Positions 31,240 to 39,909 of a DNA stretch of 64,000 nt are shown in pieces. The translations under genes and the position numbers were made by a program. The notes beneath the pieces were generated by a model that was given only the letters and a program-made list of their open reading frames with translations, made no database searches and was not told the origin of the DNA. Source of the stretch: SMYC01 sp965197495 (GTDB taxonomy: Bacteria; Acidobacteriota; Vicinamibacteria; Marinacidobacterales; SMYC01); NCBI GenBank assembly GCA_965197495.1, contig OZ240210.1, forward strand, positions 2,294,001-2,358,000, read 5' to 3'. Position 1 is the stretch's first letter, and every line of letters begins with the position of its first letter.

Positions 31240-31473
31240 TCAAGCACGAGCTGTAGTTGGGGCCGCTACACGAGTGGTGGTGGCTTTGAACCTCAGATTC
31301 GGATCGAACCAGCTTCGAGGCTCCAAAGCTGGTCCGCGCGACCCAAAGGTTGGCCTCGTAGCGCGGTCGTCGGCGTCCTGAGCAGCGCTCAGGAGTGCCT
31401 CGTAGTCGGAACGTGAGAGGATGACCAGCTCCTCCCCATTCGGTGTCATGATGGTCTGAACTTCCGTTTCCAC
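31240..31473 (-). CDS. Putative antitoxin of a type II toxin-antitoxin pair
   Basis: GTG 31471-31473 starts a 77-residue acidic protein (TPNGEELVILSRSDYEALLS, AAQDADDRATRP) of the kind encoded next to RelE/ParE toxins. The toxin gene lies two bases upstream, a toxin-first arrangement. The C-terminal half (PTFGSRGPALEPRSW onward) does not look like the family and may follow a frameshift. It would bind and neutralise the toxin and repress the operon. The toxin is broken, so its present role is doubtful. Confidence 0.5.
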   Translation of the reverse strand: METEVQTIMTPNGEELVILSRSDYEALLSAAQDADDRATRPTFGSRGPALEPRSWFDPNLRFKATTTRVAAPTTARA

Positions 31474-31475
31474 GA

Positions 31476-31640
31476 CTAGACTCCTCTCCGGTAGACCGCG
31501 CCCCTTGGCGCGATGCGAACAATCGCCAGCACGTCATCCGCAATGGTGAACACTAGGCGTCAGTCGCCCTTGCGAACGCGGAAGCTGTTCGGTTGTCCTC
31601 TCAGAGCCTTGACGTCCACTGCTGCATCCGGGGCGTAGCC
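31476..31640 (-). pseudogene. RelE/ParE-type toxin remnant
   Basis: The frame reads PDAAVDVKALRGQPNSFRVR, KGD, stop, then RLVFTIADDVLAIVRIA and PRGAVYRRGV. This matches the C-terminal half of RelE-like toxins, which cleave mRNA on the ribosome or inhibit gyrase. The stop at 31560-31562 (TGA) replaces what should be Trp (TGG). The N-terminal half cannot be traced upstream. The stop at 31476-31478 is two bases before the antitoxin start. Loss of the toxin with a surviving antitoxin-like frame fits decay. Confidence 0.6.
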
Positions 31641-31889
31641 ACACTTGATGGCGGAAGCACCGGATGATGACCATCCCGGCTCCTGATAAGAAAGCGGATC
31701 TCGCGACAACGAAAGCGACCGAACGACGCGCCCAACCGATCCCAGATCACGCCGGCCAGAAGCATGTCACACCGCTCACCAGGTTCAAGAATCCATAGGA
31801 AGTGCGTGATCTGCGGGCGCGGTGTCGGCGACCCGCGATGGCGAGCAAGCCCTCCGGATCGGCGTCGTTTCGAGCAAATCGGGACTGTG
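31641..31889 (-). other. No recognisable feature
   Basis: Short frames on both strands exist here, but none has a family motif or a convincing ribosome site. The stretch separates the toxin-antitoxin remnant from the NHL-repeat gene and probably holds degraded sequence. Confidence 0.4.
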
Positions 31890-33059
31890 CTATTGCGCCG
31901 GCGGCTTGACGCTCGCGGCGGGCTTGGTCCCTTTGAGGATCCACCGCTGGATCCGTCGACCATTCCCCGCCTCACCCGTGTACATCCTGTTCTTCGAGTC
32001 GATCGAGATCATGTGTGCTCGAATGAACTCGCCTGCCTGGCGACCCGGCTTCCCGAACCTGTCCAGAATCCGCAAGTCATTACGCCGCAGTAACCAGACA
32101 CGCTGGTTCGTGCCGTCCATGAGGTACAGAAGGCTCTGTTGTGGATCCCGCGAGAGTTGGAGGCTGAATCCGCTCCCGGATCCGCCGGTCTCTGGACGAA
32201 CAAATCGCTCCATGAGGTACTCGCCGTTCTGCCGGAAGACCTGGATGCGGTTGCCGCGGCGGTCGGCTACATAAATCAGACCGTCCTTCGAGCCGACGAT
32301 GCCATGAAGGGTGGAGTACTGCAGCGGCGGGTCGTCCACTTTGACCGGATAGTCATATTCGTAGGTGTCGTCCGGCGGCTTTCCGTACGCGCCCCAGTGA
32401 CGGAGATATTTCCCGGTCTCGGCATCGTAGACCACCACGCGCTTGTTGAGGTATCCATCCGCGATGAAGATCTCGTTCGTCTTGGGCTCGACGTAGAAAT
32501 TTGCGGGTCCGCCCAGGTGGTCCGGATCGTCGCTCCCCTTGTTGGCGCCCGGCTCGCCGATCGTCAGAACATGCTCGCCGTCTTGCGTGAACTTCATCAC
32601 GTGGAACCCATTGCTCGTGCCCGTCCAGACGAACCCGTCGTGATCGATGTAGATCCCGTGCGCCCGGTCATACCAGGTGTAGCCCTCGCCGGGGCCACCC
32701 CAGGTGCGGAGAACCTTGCCCTCAGGATCGAGCTCGAGAACTGGCGGTGCAGGGAAGCAGCAATCGGTGATCGGTGGCTCCAGGGCCGCCCCGATCTCCT
32801 GACGCGTCAGGCTCGACGGCATGTGGAGCACCCAGAGGTGATCGTTGTCGTCGACGAACAGCCCTCTGATATCCCCCAGGATCCAGTCGTTCGGAAGCGT
32901 CGGAGGCCAGGTGGAATCCACCTCGTAGATGGGAAGATTGTCTGCCGTCGGCGAGCCCGGCGCTGGCTTAGCGTTGGCAGTCTGGGCGTCGGCTTGGCTG
33001 CCAACAAGAAGCACCAATGCCAGGGTGACCAGTTTCAACGAAGGTTTCATGATCATCAT
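31890..33059 (-). CDS. Secreted NHL-repeat beta-propeller protein
   Basis: AGGAG lies just upstream of a cluster of ATGs (33059, 33056, 33050). ATG 33050 gives the best spacing and the signal peptide LKLVTLALVLLVGSQADAQ. The mature part is a six-bladed propeller built of NHL-type units such as RGLFVDDNDHLWVLHM, HGIYIDHDGFVWTGTSNG, NFYVEPKTNEIFIADGYLNK and HGIVGSKDGLIYVADRRGNR. Such exported propellers often bind ligands or act as peptidylglycine lyase-like domains; no catalytic motif is evident. The frame is intact at about 385 residues. It stands alone between remnants. Confidence 0.85.
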   Translation of the reverse strand: MMIMKPSLKLVTLALVLLVGSQADAQTANAKPAPGSPTADNLPIYEVDSTWPPTLPNDWILGDIRGLFVDDNDHLWVLHMPSSLTRQEIGAALEPPITDCCFPAPPVLELDPEGKVLRTWGGPGEGYTWYDRAHGIYIDHDGFVWTGTSNGFHVMKFTQDGEHVLTIGEPGANKGSDDPDHLGGPANFYVEPKTNEIFIADGYLNKRVVVYDAETGKYLRHWGAYGKPPDDTYEYDYPVKVDDPPLQYSTLHGIVGSKDGLIYVADRRGNRIQVFRQNGEYLMERFVRPETGGSGSGFSLQLSRDPQQSLLYLMDGTNQRVWLLRRNDLRILDRFGKPGRQAGEFIRAHMISIDSKNRMYTGEAGNGRRIQRWILKGTKPAASVKPPAQ

Positions 33060-33439
33060 GCTCCTGATTGAACACTGTTGACGACCGCGAGATGGCGGGG
33101 CGTCCACACGGGCTGATTATCGTCGAAGACGCCGGGCTGGGCTACTACTAGCCACGTAAACCTGAAAGCTTCCGGAGCGGGGTGCTTCTAGTACCGTCAA
33201 CCTTAGCTTGGGCCTGCTGATACCTTATCAGTCGATGAGTGCTAAACTGCACTGGATAAAGAAGTTTCTAACCATGGTTCTACGCTGGTTCCAAGTATGA
33301 AGGCATCCAAACCGGGCCGGAGCGCCCGCAAAACCAACCGTGCTGCTCACACAGACATCATGCAAATCTCCGAGCAAGTTTTCGACGAGCTCGTGTTCTG
33401 GCGACGTTCCGCACAGCGGGGCCTGCGCGTGAAGATTCG
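33060..33439. other. Intergenic stretch without a supported gene
   Basis: This contains the upstream region of the NHL-repeat gene. A 60-codon plus-strand frame (33297-33479) has no recognisable motif and overlaps the transposase remnant. No promoter or terminator stands out. Confidence 0.4.
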
Positions 33440-34260
33440 CAGCGATGGCAATTCGCTGCTCGATTCGCGGCGCTCCTGACCCGCTGCGCTCTCTTGCGTT
33501 GCTCGGAGAGCCGGTCTAACAGGTTTTCCTCGCGGCCGAAGTAGGCCTCGTCCGGCCTACGGCCTCCGAGAACGGAGCGCGGGATCTTTTCATTGTGCTC
33601 ACGGACGTAGAACGCGACGAGACGCCTCACGGCCACCGTACTGTCGAGGGTGTTCAGGAAAAGCCACGCGTGCTTCAATTGTCGCCAAAATGCTTCGATC
33701 AAAGAGTTCGAGCAGACTATGTCGACTTGGGCGAGCACACGACTCAGAGAACTTGAATCCTCGAGAAGCTGATCTACCTCGCCGAAGTTCTCCGAACCGC
33801 CGTCGGTGACGACGAGCACGTTGGCGTTCGCTGCGGCGCGAGGGAGGTTCCCCGAGGAGCTCGCGCGTTGTTGCCGAGCTCAGCTTGTCGCTCACCCGCC
33901 AGGCAAGAATCGTTCGGCTGAAATTGTCGATGACCGCCTGGAGGTAGATTCGGATGCCGGTCGTCAGCCGGATCACGGTTGCGTCGATTTGCCAGTACTC
34001 GTTGGGGCACGTCGCTCTGAGGCTTTGCTTGGGCTTCGCCGGATGCACCCGCCTTCGGGGGCGCTTCCAGCCGCGCTGGCGGATCATCTTGTACCAGGTG
34101 CTTGCGGACGCGAAGACCTTGCCAAGACGCTGCGCGTAAAGCGCTAGGTTCTGGACCGCTATGTGACGATACGTCTCGGACTCGACGCAATCCCTCATCG
34201 TGGAGCCTTCGTCGCGCGTGAGCTGGCTGGGAAACGACTTGGGACAGCTCGGTTGATCGT
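33440..34260 (-). pseudogene. Integrase-core (IS481/IS3-like) transposase, frameshifted
   Basis: The minus strand reads LPKSFPSQLTRDE, then LALYAQRLGKVFASASTWYK, then NEYWQIDATVIRL (first Asp) and AVIDNFSRTILAWRVS. Near 33840 it shifts frame into VLVVTDGGSENFGEVD (second Asp) and SNSLIEAFWRQLKHAWLF (Glu). This is the DDE integrase core of an rve-type transposase. At least one frameshift inactivates it. I see no clear terminal repeats. Confidence 0.75.
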
Positions 34261-34264
34261 CGAG

Positions 34265-34520
34265 CCCGCAGGACATCCCCCTTCCCGGAACGACGGTCAG
34301 TATTCTCGGTACCGGCCTTATCGCCGTAACGAACGACGAAGGACAGTTTCTCCTCGATAACGCGCCTGTTGGAGCGATCGCTCTCATCGTCGACGGCCGC
34401 ACGACGAGCCGAGCTGGCGAGTGACCGGTGATCGAGTTCGACCTGACGACGATCCCGGGCCAGGACAATACCGTCGGGATGCCGATACATCTTCTTCCTC
34501 TGGACGTGAATAACTCGAAG
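34265..34520 (+). pseudogene. Fragment of a carboxypeptidase-like/Ig-like surface protein
   Basis: The plus strand reads VTNDEGQFLLDNAPVGAIAL, IVDGRTTSRAGE, stop, then PVIEFDLTTIPGQDNTVGMP and IHLLPLDVNN. This resembles repeats in very large secreted proteins with carboxypeptidase-regulatory-like domains. A TGA replaces an expected Trp codon. It is cut at about 34528 by the remnant of copy D. Only some 80 codons remain. Confidence 0.5.
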
Positions 34521-34528
34521 ATTGTCGG

Positions 34529-34778
34529 CGCTTGCGGACGTTTCCGCCCACCCGATAGGACTCACGCAGCAGGACCGCGGGGGTAGAGTTGCGATTGGGG
34601 ATGATGTGGGTATGCATGCCCACCATAATAGCCTATATATCAATGTATATCAAACCATAAAAGGCTTTAAACATGCCTACATATTGCAACCCAAAATTAG
34701 CCTCTCGGCGTCCCTAAAGACGCGTAATCATTGGGGATTCACACTGTCAGTGGGTTCATTCGACCAAGGAACTTCAGT
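34529..34778 (-). mobile_element. IS1634-type element, solo-end remnant (copy D)
   Basis: This holds the terminal repeat AACTTCAGT (ending 34778, followed by CTAA 34779-34782), the non-coding lead and about the first 30 codons of the 659-residue transposase (MVGMHTHIIPNRNSTPAVLL). It has more differences from copies A and B than they have from each other, so it is the oldest copy. The rest of the element is gone. Confidence 0.85.
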
Positions 34779-34782
34779 CTAA

Positions 34783-35256
34783 TAGACGTGCCCTTCAATG
34801 ACGCGGGTCTGGTTGTCGCTGGCTGCTCCCGCGACCGCGGGAGCCCTTGCCGGGACGGCGCTGCTATCAATTGACGCCGTAACCGGTCTTACCACTACGT
34901 CGGGCAGCACACTTGGACAGTCTACAGGAACACCGCCAACGGGGTTCACGAACTCGCTTGGAGGCTCGGGTTACTTGGCCATCTTCGGGCCCTTCGGCTT
35001 ACTCGGCGCTGGAATGTCTTCGACGGTCATGAACCTCTCTTTCACAGCTGACGCCGTTGGTGCGACCACGATTGGCATCACAGGCCTCGGTGGTCCCGAG
35101 TTGTCGTTTCAGGGCATGTCGATCCAAACCGCCATCGAGCTAGCCACTATAAACGTTAGCTCCACTCCGGAACCAGCAACTTTGCTGCTCGTCGGAACGG
35201 GACTGTTCCTTGCGGTAGTTCGACGCAAAGTAAGGTCCTCAAAGCTTCACCCATGA
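34783..35256 (+). pseudogene. PEP-CTERM-anchored secreted protein, C-terminal fragment
   Basis: The fragment ends with a classic PEP-CTERM sorting signal: SSTPEPATLLLVGTGL, a hydrophobic stretch, and RRKVRSSKLHP. Such proteins are processed by an exosortase (not seen here) during export to the outer surface. The preceding Gly/Thr-rich part (ADAVGATTIGITGLGG) resembles cohesin-like or Ig-like strands. There is no signal peptide; the 5' end was removed by IS copy D. ATG 34798 is unlikely to be a true start. Confidence 0.7.
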
Positions 35257-35319
35257 GAGCGTGTTGCCACGGGCGATAGTAAAGAAAGCGCCCAAACCCT
35301 GTTTTCGGAGAACGCTCGA
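35257..35319. other. Short gap after the end of the pfa-ole operon
   Basis: This holds the end of the operon transcript and the tail of the PEP-CTERM fragment, which converge here. GGGCG/CGCCC could form a weak 5-bp stem with a 13-base loop, with no U-tract; I do not claim it as a terminator. Confidence 0.3.
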
Positions 35320-36309
35320 TCACGGTTGGAACGATCGCTTCAGGCGATCCAGGCCCTCGTCAATGGTGACAGACGGTACGTATCCCAAGTCACGCCGGGC
35401 AGCGGAGATGTCGAACCAATGTGAAGTGGCGAGCTGATGAGCCAAGAAACGGGTCATCGGTGGCTCTTCCGTGATGGATAATACGCGGTAAACCGCCTCC
35501 ATCATCCAGCCCGCGGCCGCGGCCAAGGGCAACGGGACCGATCGCGTGACCGGTGGCACTCCGGCAGCGGCGAGTATCTTATTAATGAGATCGAAGACCG
35601 GCAAGGGCTCGTCATTGGAGATGAAGTAGGGCTTGCCAGCACAGGCGGCCTCGGGGGTGAGTTTTTCTGCAGCGAGAATGTGCGCGTCGGCGGCGTTGTC
35701 GATATAGACCGAGTCCACGAGGCAGGGCCGCCGGCCGATCTTTCTCAGCTTGCCTGCCCGGCCCTGGGCCACGATTCTCGGAACCAGATGGTTGTCCCCG
35801 GGCCCCCATATGAGGTGGGGCCTCAAAGCAACGGTGGCCAGCTCCGGGCTGTTCGACTGAAGTACTTCGCGCTCGGCCGTGGCCTTCGTTTCGGGATAGG
35901 CGGTTTCGTACCGAGAGGCGTAGGGAATGGACTCGTCCACCCCTTCTAGTTCTTCACCCTCAAAAACCACACTGGGCGTGCTGGTGTAGACCAACTTGCG
36001 CACGCCTTCCTGGCGGCAGGCCGAGATGACGTTTTCGGTGCCGGTCACATTGGTCGCGAAGTAATCGGCGTAGGGCCCCCAGACTCCCGCCTTGGCTCCG
36101 ACGTGGAAGACTACGTCCACACCACCGCGAACGGCTTCGGACACGGCCTTGCTGTCGGCGAGGTTCCCCTGAATATGCTCAACACCGAGGGATGCGAGCT
36201 CGGCGTGCTTTCTTCGAGAGAAACTCCTGACCTCATCACCACGTGCGCGGAGCTTCGTGGCGATAGCCCTTCCGAGGAAGCCTCCCCCGCCGGTGACCAG
36301 GGCTTTCAC
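35320..36309 (-). CDS. oleD: OleD: 2-alkyl-3-ketoalkanoate reductase
   Basis: GTG 36307-36309 overlaps the oleC stop as GTGA, giving 329 residues that start directly with the Rossmann strand VKALVTGGGGFLGRAIA. The GTG at 36330 is possible but puts unneeded residues before it. It is an extended short-chain dehydrogenase: NAD(P) motif TGGGGFLG, then VVFHVGAKAGVWGPY, the TSTPSVVFEG strand with catalytic Ser, and the Tyr/Lys pair in YPETKATAE. In the Ole pathway OleD reduces the 2-alkyl-3-keto acid released by OleA to the beta-hydroxy acid. It is the last gene of the operon. The sterol dehydrogenase-like fold alone would not fix the function; its place after oleABC does. Confidence 0.9.
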   Translation of the reverse strand: MKALVTGGGGFLGRAIATKLRARGDEVRSFSRRKHAELASLGVEHIQGNLADSKAVSEAVRGGVDVVFHVGAKAGVWGPYADYFATNVTGTENVISACRQEGVRKLVYTSTPSVVFEGEELEGVDESIPYASRYETAYPETKATAEREVLQSNSPELATVALRPHLIWGPGDNHLVPRIVAQGRAGKLRKIGRRPCLVDSVYIDNAADAHILAAEKLTPEAACAGKPYFISNDEPLPVFDLINKILAAAGVPPVTRSVPLPLAAAAGWMMEAVYRVLSITEEPPMTRFLAHQLATSHWFDISAARRDLGYVPSVTIDEGLDRLKRSFQP

Positions 36310-37970
36310 CGGAGACGCTCGGTCGCCCACACGGCGAGCTTCTCGCGGAAGATCTTCGAGTTGTGGCGGATGTCCACGGGCAGGCTCTTATGGAAGAGGA
36401 GCGTTTTGATTTTTTTCGTATGGGGCTGGGCGGCACCGAGCCCCAGTAGCTCCTGGCGAAGTCCATTGGACTCCCGGGCGTCCGTCTCGAGCTCCACCAC
36501 GAGAACAGGCTCGATTTCAGAGAGGCGTTTGGCGCCGACCAGTGCCGAGCGGTAAACCTTTGGGTGCGCGTTGAACACACCCTCGCAGGGAATCGTGTAG
36601 TAAGTCTCGTTACTGGCTCCGGCTCCGATAATGACGCGATGGGACTTGCGGCCGCAGAACCACAGCCGGCCCTCGTCGTCGAAGTAACCGAGATCGCCCA
36701 TGCGGTGATAAAAGTCGGTAGAGCCAGGCACGGCAATCTTCGCCAGCTTCGTTGCAGCCTCACGGTTCAAGTACGAACGCGTGACCACGGGGCCTTTCAC
36801 GGCGATCTCCCCCACCTCACCCCGGGGGACACGAAGGGCGTTATTCCACTCCTCTATTTTCTCGTCGTCATCCTCAGTGATCCGGATCACTTCTACAGTC
36901 ATGCCCTTCACCGGTCGGCCCACGCAAATCCCTGCGCCTTGTTCCGTCTTCTCCTGGGTCTCCGAAAGGACTTCCGCGCTGCCAATGGAGCAAACCGGCA
37001 GCGATTCGGTAGCACCATAGGGGGTGAAAACCTGAGCTTCTGGAGAGAGCATTTTGGAGAAGCGCTCGAGGACCCGGGCCGGTACAGGTGCGCCGGCGGT
37101 GATGGCGCGCTTGAGTGAGGGAAGCTTCACACCATGGGCTTCGCCATAGCGCCCGACTTTGTCGATGAGCGCGGGCGAGCCGAACATGTTGGTGACGCCG
37201 TGGCGGAGGATGGGCTCGATGATGTTCTCCGGTTTCATATGGGCCGGACGGCTGGCATCCATGTCTGGAATGACGGCGGCCATCCCTAATGCAGGATCGA
37301 AAAGCGCGAAGAGAGGAAAGGTGGGCATGTCTATTTCACCAGGCTCGATGGCGTAGGTCTTGCGGATCATCTCGACCTGGGCAGAGAAATTGCCATGAGT
37401 GTAGACGGCGCCCTTGGGGACACCCGTGCTTCCCGACGTGAAAAGAATGGCCGCCGTCTCGTCCGCCGCGGTGGATACCGGAACGTAGTCGACATCCACC
37501 GCGGCGGCCCGTCCTCGAAGGGAGATGTCGTCGAGTGTATGCCCGCCCCAGAACCACCGGCGTCCCACGGTGACCTTGGTGCGGATCATCCCCTTGGCCC
37601 ACTTGAAAAGGATGCGTGCGGCGTGGGCCTTGGGAATTCCGATGAAAACTTCGGGCTGGGCTTCGGCCAAGCAGACGCCGAGGTTCTCGAGGCCCATCCC
37701 TGGATCCACCACCACGGGGACCGCGCCGCACTTGAATAGGGCGAAGGTGAGGGTAAAGAAATCCAGACTCGGTTTGACCATCAGCACGGTGCGAACGCCG
37801 CGGCCGATCCCCACCGATTCCAGCCCACGGGCAAGCGTTCCGCTGGCTTCGTCCAGCTCCTTGAACGTCAAGGATTCACCGGACCAAAGCGTGACAGCTA
37901 GGTTGTCCGGCTGGCGCCGCGCCATGGCGGGCAAGTGGGAGGCGATGTTGACACCGGCTTCGAGACTCAC
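36306..37970 (-). CDS. oleC: OleC: beta-lactone synthetase (AMP-ligase family)
   Basis: GTG 37968-37970 overlaps the oleB stop as GTGA. The 554 residues form an adenylating enzyme: P-loop ILFTSGSTGVPKGAVYTHGN, the PYGATESLPVCSIGS motif, and MGDLGYFDDEGRLWFCGRKS with the hinge. It matches OleC in the block IDMPTFPLFALFDPALGM, which is specific to this subgroup. OleC activates the 2-alkyl-3-hydroxy acid with ATP and closes it to a cis-beta-lactone instead of forming a thioester. It is cytosolic, probably in a large OleBCD assembly. Confidence 0.92.
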   Translation of the reverse strand: MSLEAGVNIASHLPAMARRQPDNLAVTLWSGESLTFKELDEASGTLARGLESVGIGRGVRTVLMVKPSLDFFTLTFALFKCGAVPVVVDPGMGLENLGVCLAEAQPEVFIGIPKAHAARILFKWAKGMIRTKVTVGRRWFWGGHTLDDISLRGRAAAVDVDYVPVSTAADETAAILFTSGSTGVPKGAVYTHGNFSAQVEMIRKTYAIEPGEIDMPTFPLFALFDPALGMAAVIPDMDASRPAHMKPENIIEPILRHGVTNMFGSPALIDKVGRYGEAHGVKLPSLKRAITAGAPVPARVLERFSKMLSPEAQVFTPYGATESLPVCSIGSAEVLSETQEKTEQGAGICVGRPVKGMTVEVIRITEDDDEKIEEWNNALRVPRGEVGEIAVKGPVVTRSYLNREAATKLAKIAVPGSTDFYHRMGDLGYFDDEGRLWFCGRKSHRVIIGAGASNETYYTIPCEGVFNAHPKVYRSALVGAKRLSEIEPVLVVELETDARESNGLRQELLGLGAAQPHTKKIKTLLFHKSLPVDIRHNSKIFREKLAVWATERLR

Positions 37971-38875
37971 GCCCGTTCCGCCTTCAGAAAATCTCGGATA
38001 AGGGCAAGGGATTCGTCCCGGGCGTCCTCCAGAATCAAGTGTCCGGCCTCGGGGAATACTTCAACTTGGGCGGCGGTGAACCGGTGGTTCCATTCCGAGA
38101 GCACGTGGTTATCGAAGACAAAGTCCTTCTCTCCCCACAGGATGAGCATGGGTTTGTCCCGAAGGGAGTTCAGCGCGTCTGAGACCTCGGCCAGGCAGCC
38201 GAAGCTGGGATCGTCGCGATGAAGGGGAATGTCCTGAACGAACCGCAGAACCGCAATTCTGTTCTTGTAAGAATCGTAGGGGGCAAGATACCCGGCTCTC
38301 TCCGAGGCATTGAGACGGCGTTTCTTGCAACCGGTGAAAAGCCAGCCCCGGACAAAGCCGTTGAGTCCTCGAACGAACAAAGCGCCAAGCTTGGTGTTTC
38401 GGCAAAACCAGAGAGACCACGGCAACACTTTTGCTCGAGGTATGGGAAAGGCCGCGGTGTTCATGACCACCAATCGTGAGACGCGCTCCGGATGACGCGT
38501 GGCATAGCCCATCCCGATGGCGCCACCCCAGTCATGCATCACCAGTGTGATGTTCTGCTCGATGTTGAGGGCGTCGAGCCAGGCCTCGAGATCGTCGATG
38601 CGTTGCTCGAGTCGGTATTCGTAGCGTGAGTCATCGGGCTTGTCCGAGAGGCCGCAGCCAATGTGATCCGGCGCCAAGACATGGTGGGTCTCGCTCAGCG
38701 ACTGAATCAGCTCACGGTAGTAGAAGGACCAGCTCGGATTGCCGTGAAGACAAACCACGGGATCTCCGGCGCCCTCGTCTACGTAGTGAAGCTTCAGGCC
38801 GCCGAGATCGTGATAACGGCTCTTGAAGGGGTAGAGGGTTTCGCTTTCTACCACTCGAGCCCGAGCATCAGGCAA
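37967..38875 (-). CDS. oleB: OleB: beta-lactone decarboxylase (haloalkane dehalogenase fold)
   Basis: An alpha/beta hydrolase of about 300 residues: HYVDEGAGDPVVCLHGNPSW (oxyanion region), nucleophile Asp115 in LVMHDWGGAIG, and His in FPEAGHLILEDA. Asp instead of Ser as nucleophile is the dehalogenase/OleB type. OleB removes CO2 from the beta-lactone, leaving an internal cis-olefin. The start is either TTG 38875 or GTG 38854; both overlap the end of oleA (stop 38848-38850), by 28 or 7 bases. The downstream end overlaps oleC by four bases. Confidence 0.92.
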   Translation of the reverse strand: MPDARARVVESETLYPFKSRYHDLGGLKLHYVDEGAGDPVVCLHGNPSWSFYYRELIQSLSETHHVLAPDHIGCGLSDKPDDSRYEYRLEQRIDDLEAWLDALNIEQNITLVMHDWGGAIGMGYATRHPERVSRLVVMNTAAFPIPRAKVLPWSLWFCRNTKLGALFVRGLNGFVRGWLFTGCKKRRLNASERAGYLAPYDSYKNRIAVLRFVQDIPLHRDDPSFGCLAEVSDALNSLRDKPMLILWGEKDFVFDNHVLSEWNHRFTAAQVEVFPEAGHLILEDARDESLALIRDFLKAERA

Positions 38876-39909
38876 TTCAGGCCACTACCTATTCCCAAAA
38901 AGGCAACCTCGTTGCCGGACTGAAGGACCTCGCGCTCAGCGGCGAGCGCCGCGGTGATGGGTAACGACACCGTTCCCATGTTTCCCAAGTAGGCAAAGGT
39001 CGTGAAGTCTTTGGCCTCCGGTATTTGAAGCGTTTGCAGGATGAACTCCTGGTGGGAGGATCCCACCTGGTGGCAGATGGTCTTGCTGACATCCGCTTCG
39101 CTCCAGCCCATCTCTTTCTTGAAGGCCTTCCATGTTTCGAGGCCCAGGGCCACGCCGTATTCCAGAACCGCCACCGCGTCGGTGGACATGAGCTGGGCAA
39201 AGGTGGCCGGTGCCATCTCTTCCATCCCCCATGTGCACAGCCCGTAGTGCTCAGGCGCGGTGCGCGTTACCCCTCCCAGGAGGCGGTGCTTCGACACGGA
39301 GTGGGTGGAGTCGGCGGAGTCGAAGGAGCCGTCGGTCAGAAGCACCGCTGCGGCCCCGGAGCCGCCGGTGAGGGTGGCCAGGGACATCTTGAAGAGCTCC
39401 ATGTCCGGCTCGGCAATCAGCCGGTCGATCATAATATCCACGATCTCCCGGGCGCTCTCGCAAGAGACCACGAGGCCGGCACGGATCTGGCCCAGCTCGA
39501 TGCGGTTGGCGATGTCGAGCATGCCGTTCAGAACGCCGAGGCAGGCATTGGAGATATCGTAGACTGCGGCGCCGGGGCTGACGCCGACACCATTGGCCAC
39601 CCGGCAGGCGGTGGCCGGCTCGAAGCTTTCCCGACATACGCCGGCATAAATAAGGACGTCGATGTCAGAAGGCGTAACCGCCGACGCGTCCAGGGCGGCA
39701 TGGGCAGCGGTGATGGTGGATTGGGACAGCGGTGTGTCAGAGGCCCAAAAGCGGCGCTCGGAGATGCCGGTCAGGGCTTCCAGCTGCCCGGGTTGGAAAT
39801 GGAGCGCCTCGTAGACCGGCGCCAGCCGGGCCTCGAGCTCGGCGGAGGTGACTACGATGGGCGGTAGCTCGTATCCGATCGTCTCCACAAATACTTTTGT
39901 GTACTTCAT
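38848..39909 (-). CDS. oleA: OleA: thiolase-fold acyl-CoA/acyl-thioester head-to-head condensing enzyme
   Basis: 353 residues with the complete OleA site: Cys123 in DISNACLGVLNG, His280 in TICHQVGSSHQ, Asn310 in AYLGNMGTV, and the OleA-specific glutamate (Glu97) in VCRESFEPATACR. OleA joins two fatty acyl thioesters by a non-decarboxylating Claisen condensation to give a 2-alkyl-3-keto acid. ATG 39907-39909 overlaps the stop of the preceding megasynthase as ATGA. Translation is therefore coupled to the synthase expected to supply its acyl chains. FabH is the nearest alternative but lacks the CRESFEPATA block. Confidence 0.93.
   Translation of the reverse strand: MKYTKVFVETIGYELPPIVVTSAELEARLAPVYEALHFQPGQLEALTGISERRFWASDTPLSQSTITAAHAALDASAVTPSDIDVLIYAGVCRESFEPATACRVANGVGVSPGAAVYDISNACLGVLNGMLDIANRIELGQIRAGLVVSCESAREIVDIMIDRLIAEPDMELFKMSLATLTGGSGAAAVLLTDGSFDSADSTHSVSKHRLLGGVTRTAPEHYGLCTWGMEEMAPATFAQLMSTDAVAVLEYGVALGLETWKAFKKEMGWSEADVSKTICHQVGSSHQEFILQTLQIPEAKDFTTFAYLGNMGTVSLPITAALAAEREVLQSGNEVAFLGIGSGLNCLMLGLEW

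Noticed and set aside
31560..31562. TGA read as tryptophan (code 4 or 25) to explain several TGG-to-TGA changes
   Set aside because: Intact genes here end in TGA, for example the coupled ole and megasynthase stops, and other pseudogenes carry TAG or TAA stops, so decay is the simpler explanation.
32139..33071. A 310-codon plus-strand frame opposite the NHL-repeat gene
   Set aside because: It is antisense to clear propeller repeats with a signal peptide on the minus strand and has no recognisable domain.
33297..33479. A 60-codon plus-strand gene
   Set aside because: No family motif or good ribosome site, and it overlaps the end of a transposase remnant.
39025..39867. A 280-codon plus-strand frame over oleA
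   Set aside because: It is antisense to OleA, whose catalytic residues are all present; no motif in the shadow.
38848..39909. oleA as a FabH-type 3-oxoacyl-ACP synthase III
   Set aside because: The OleA-specific block VCRESFEPATACR and the adjacent oleBCD genes decide for OleA.
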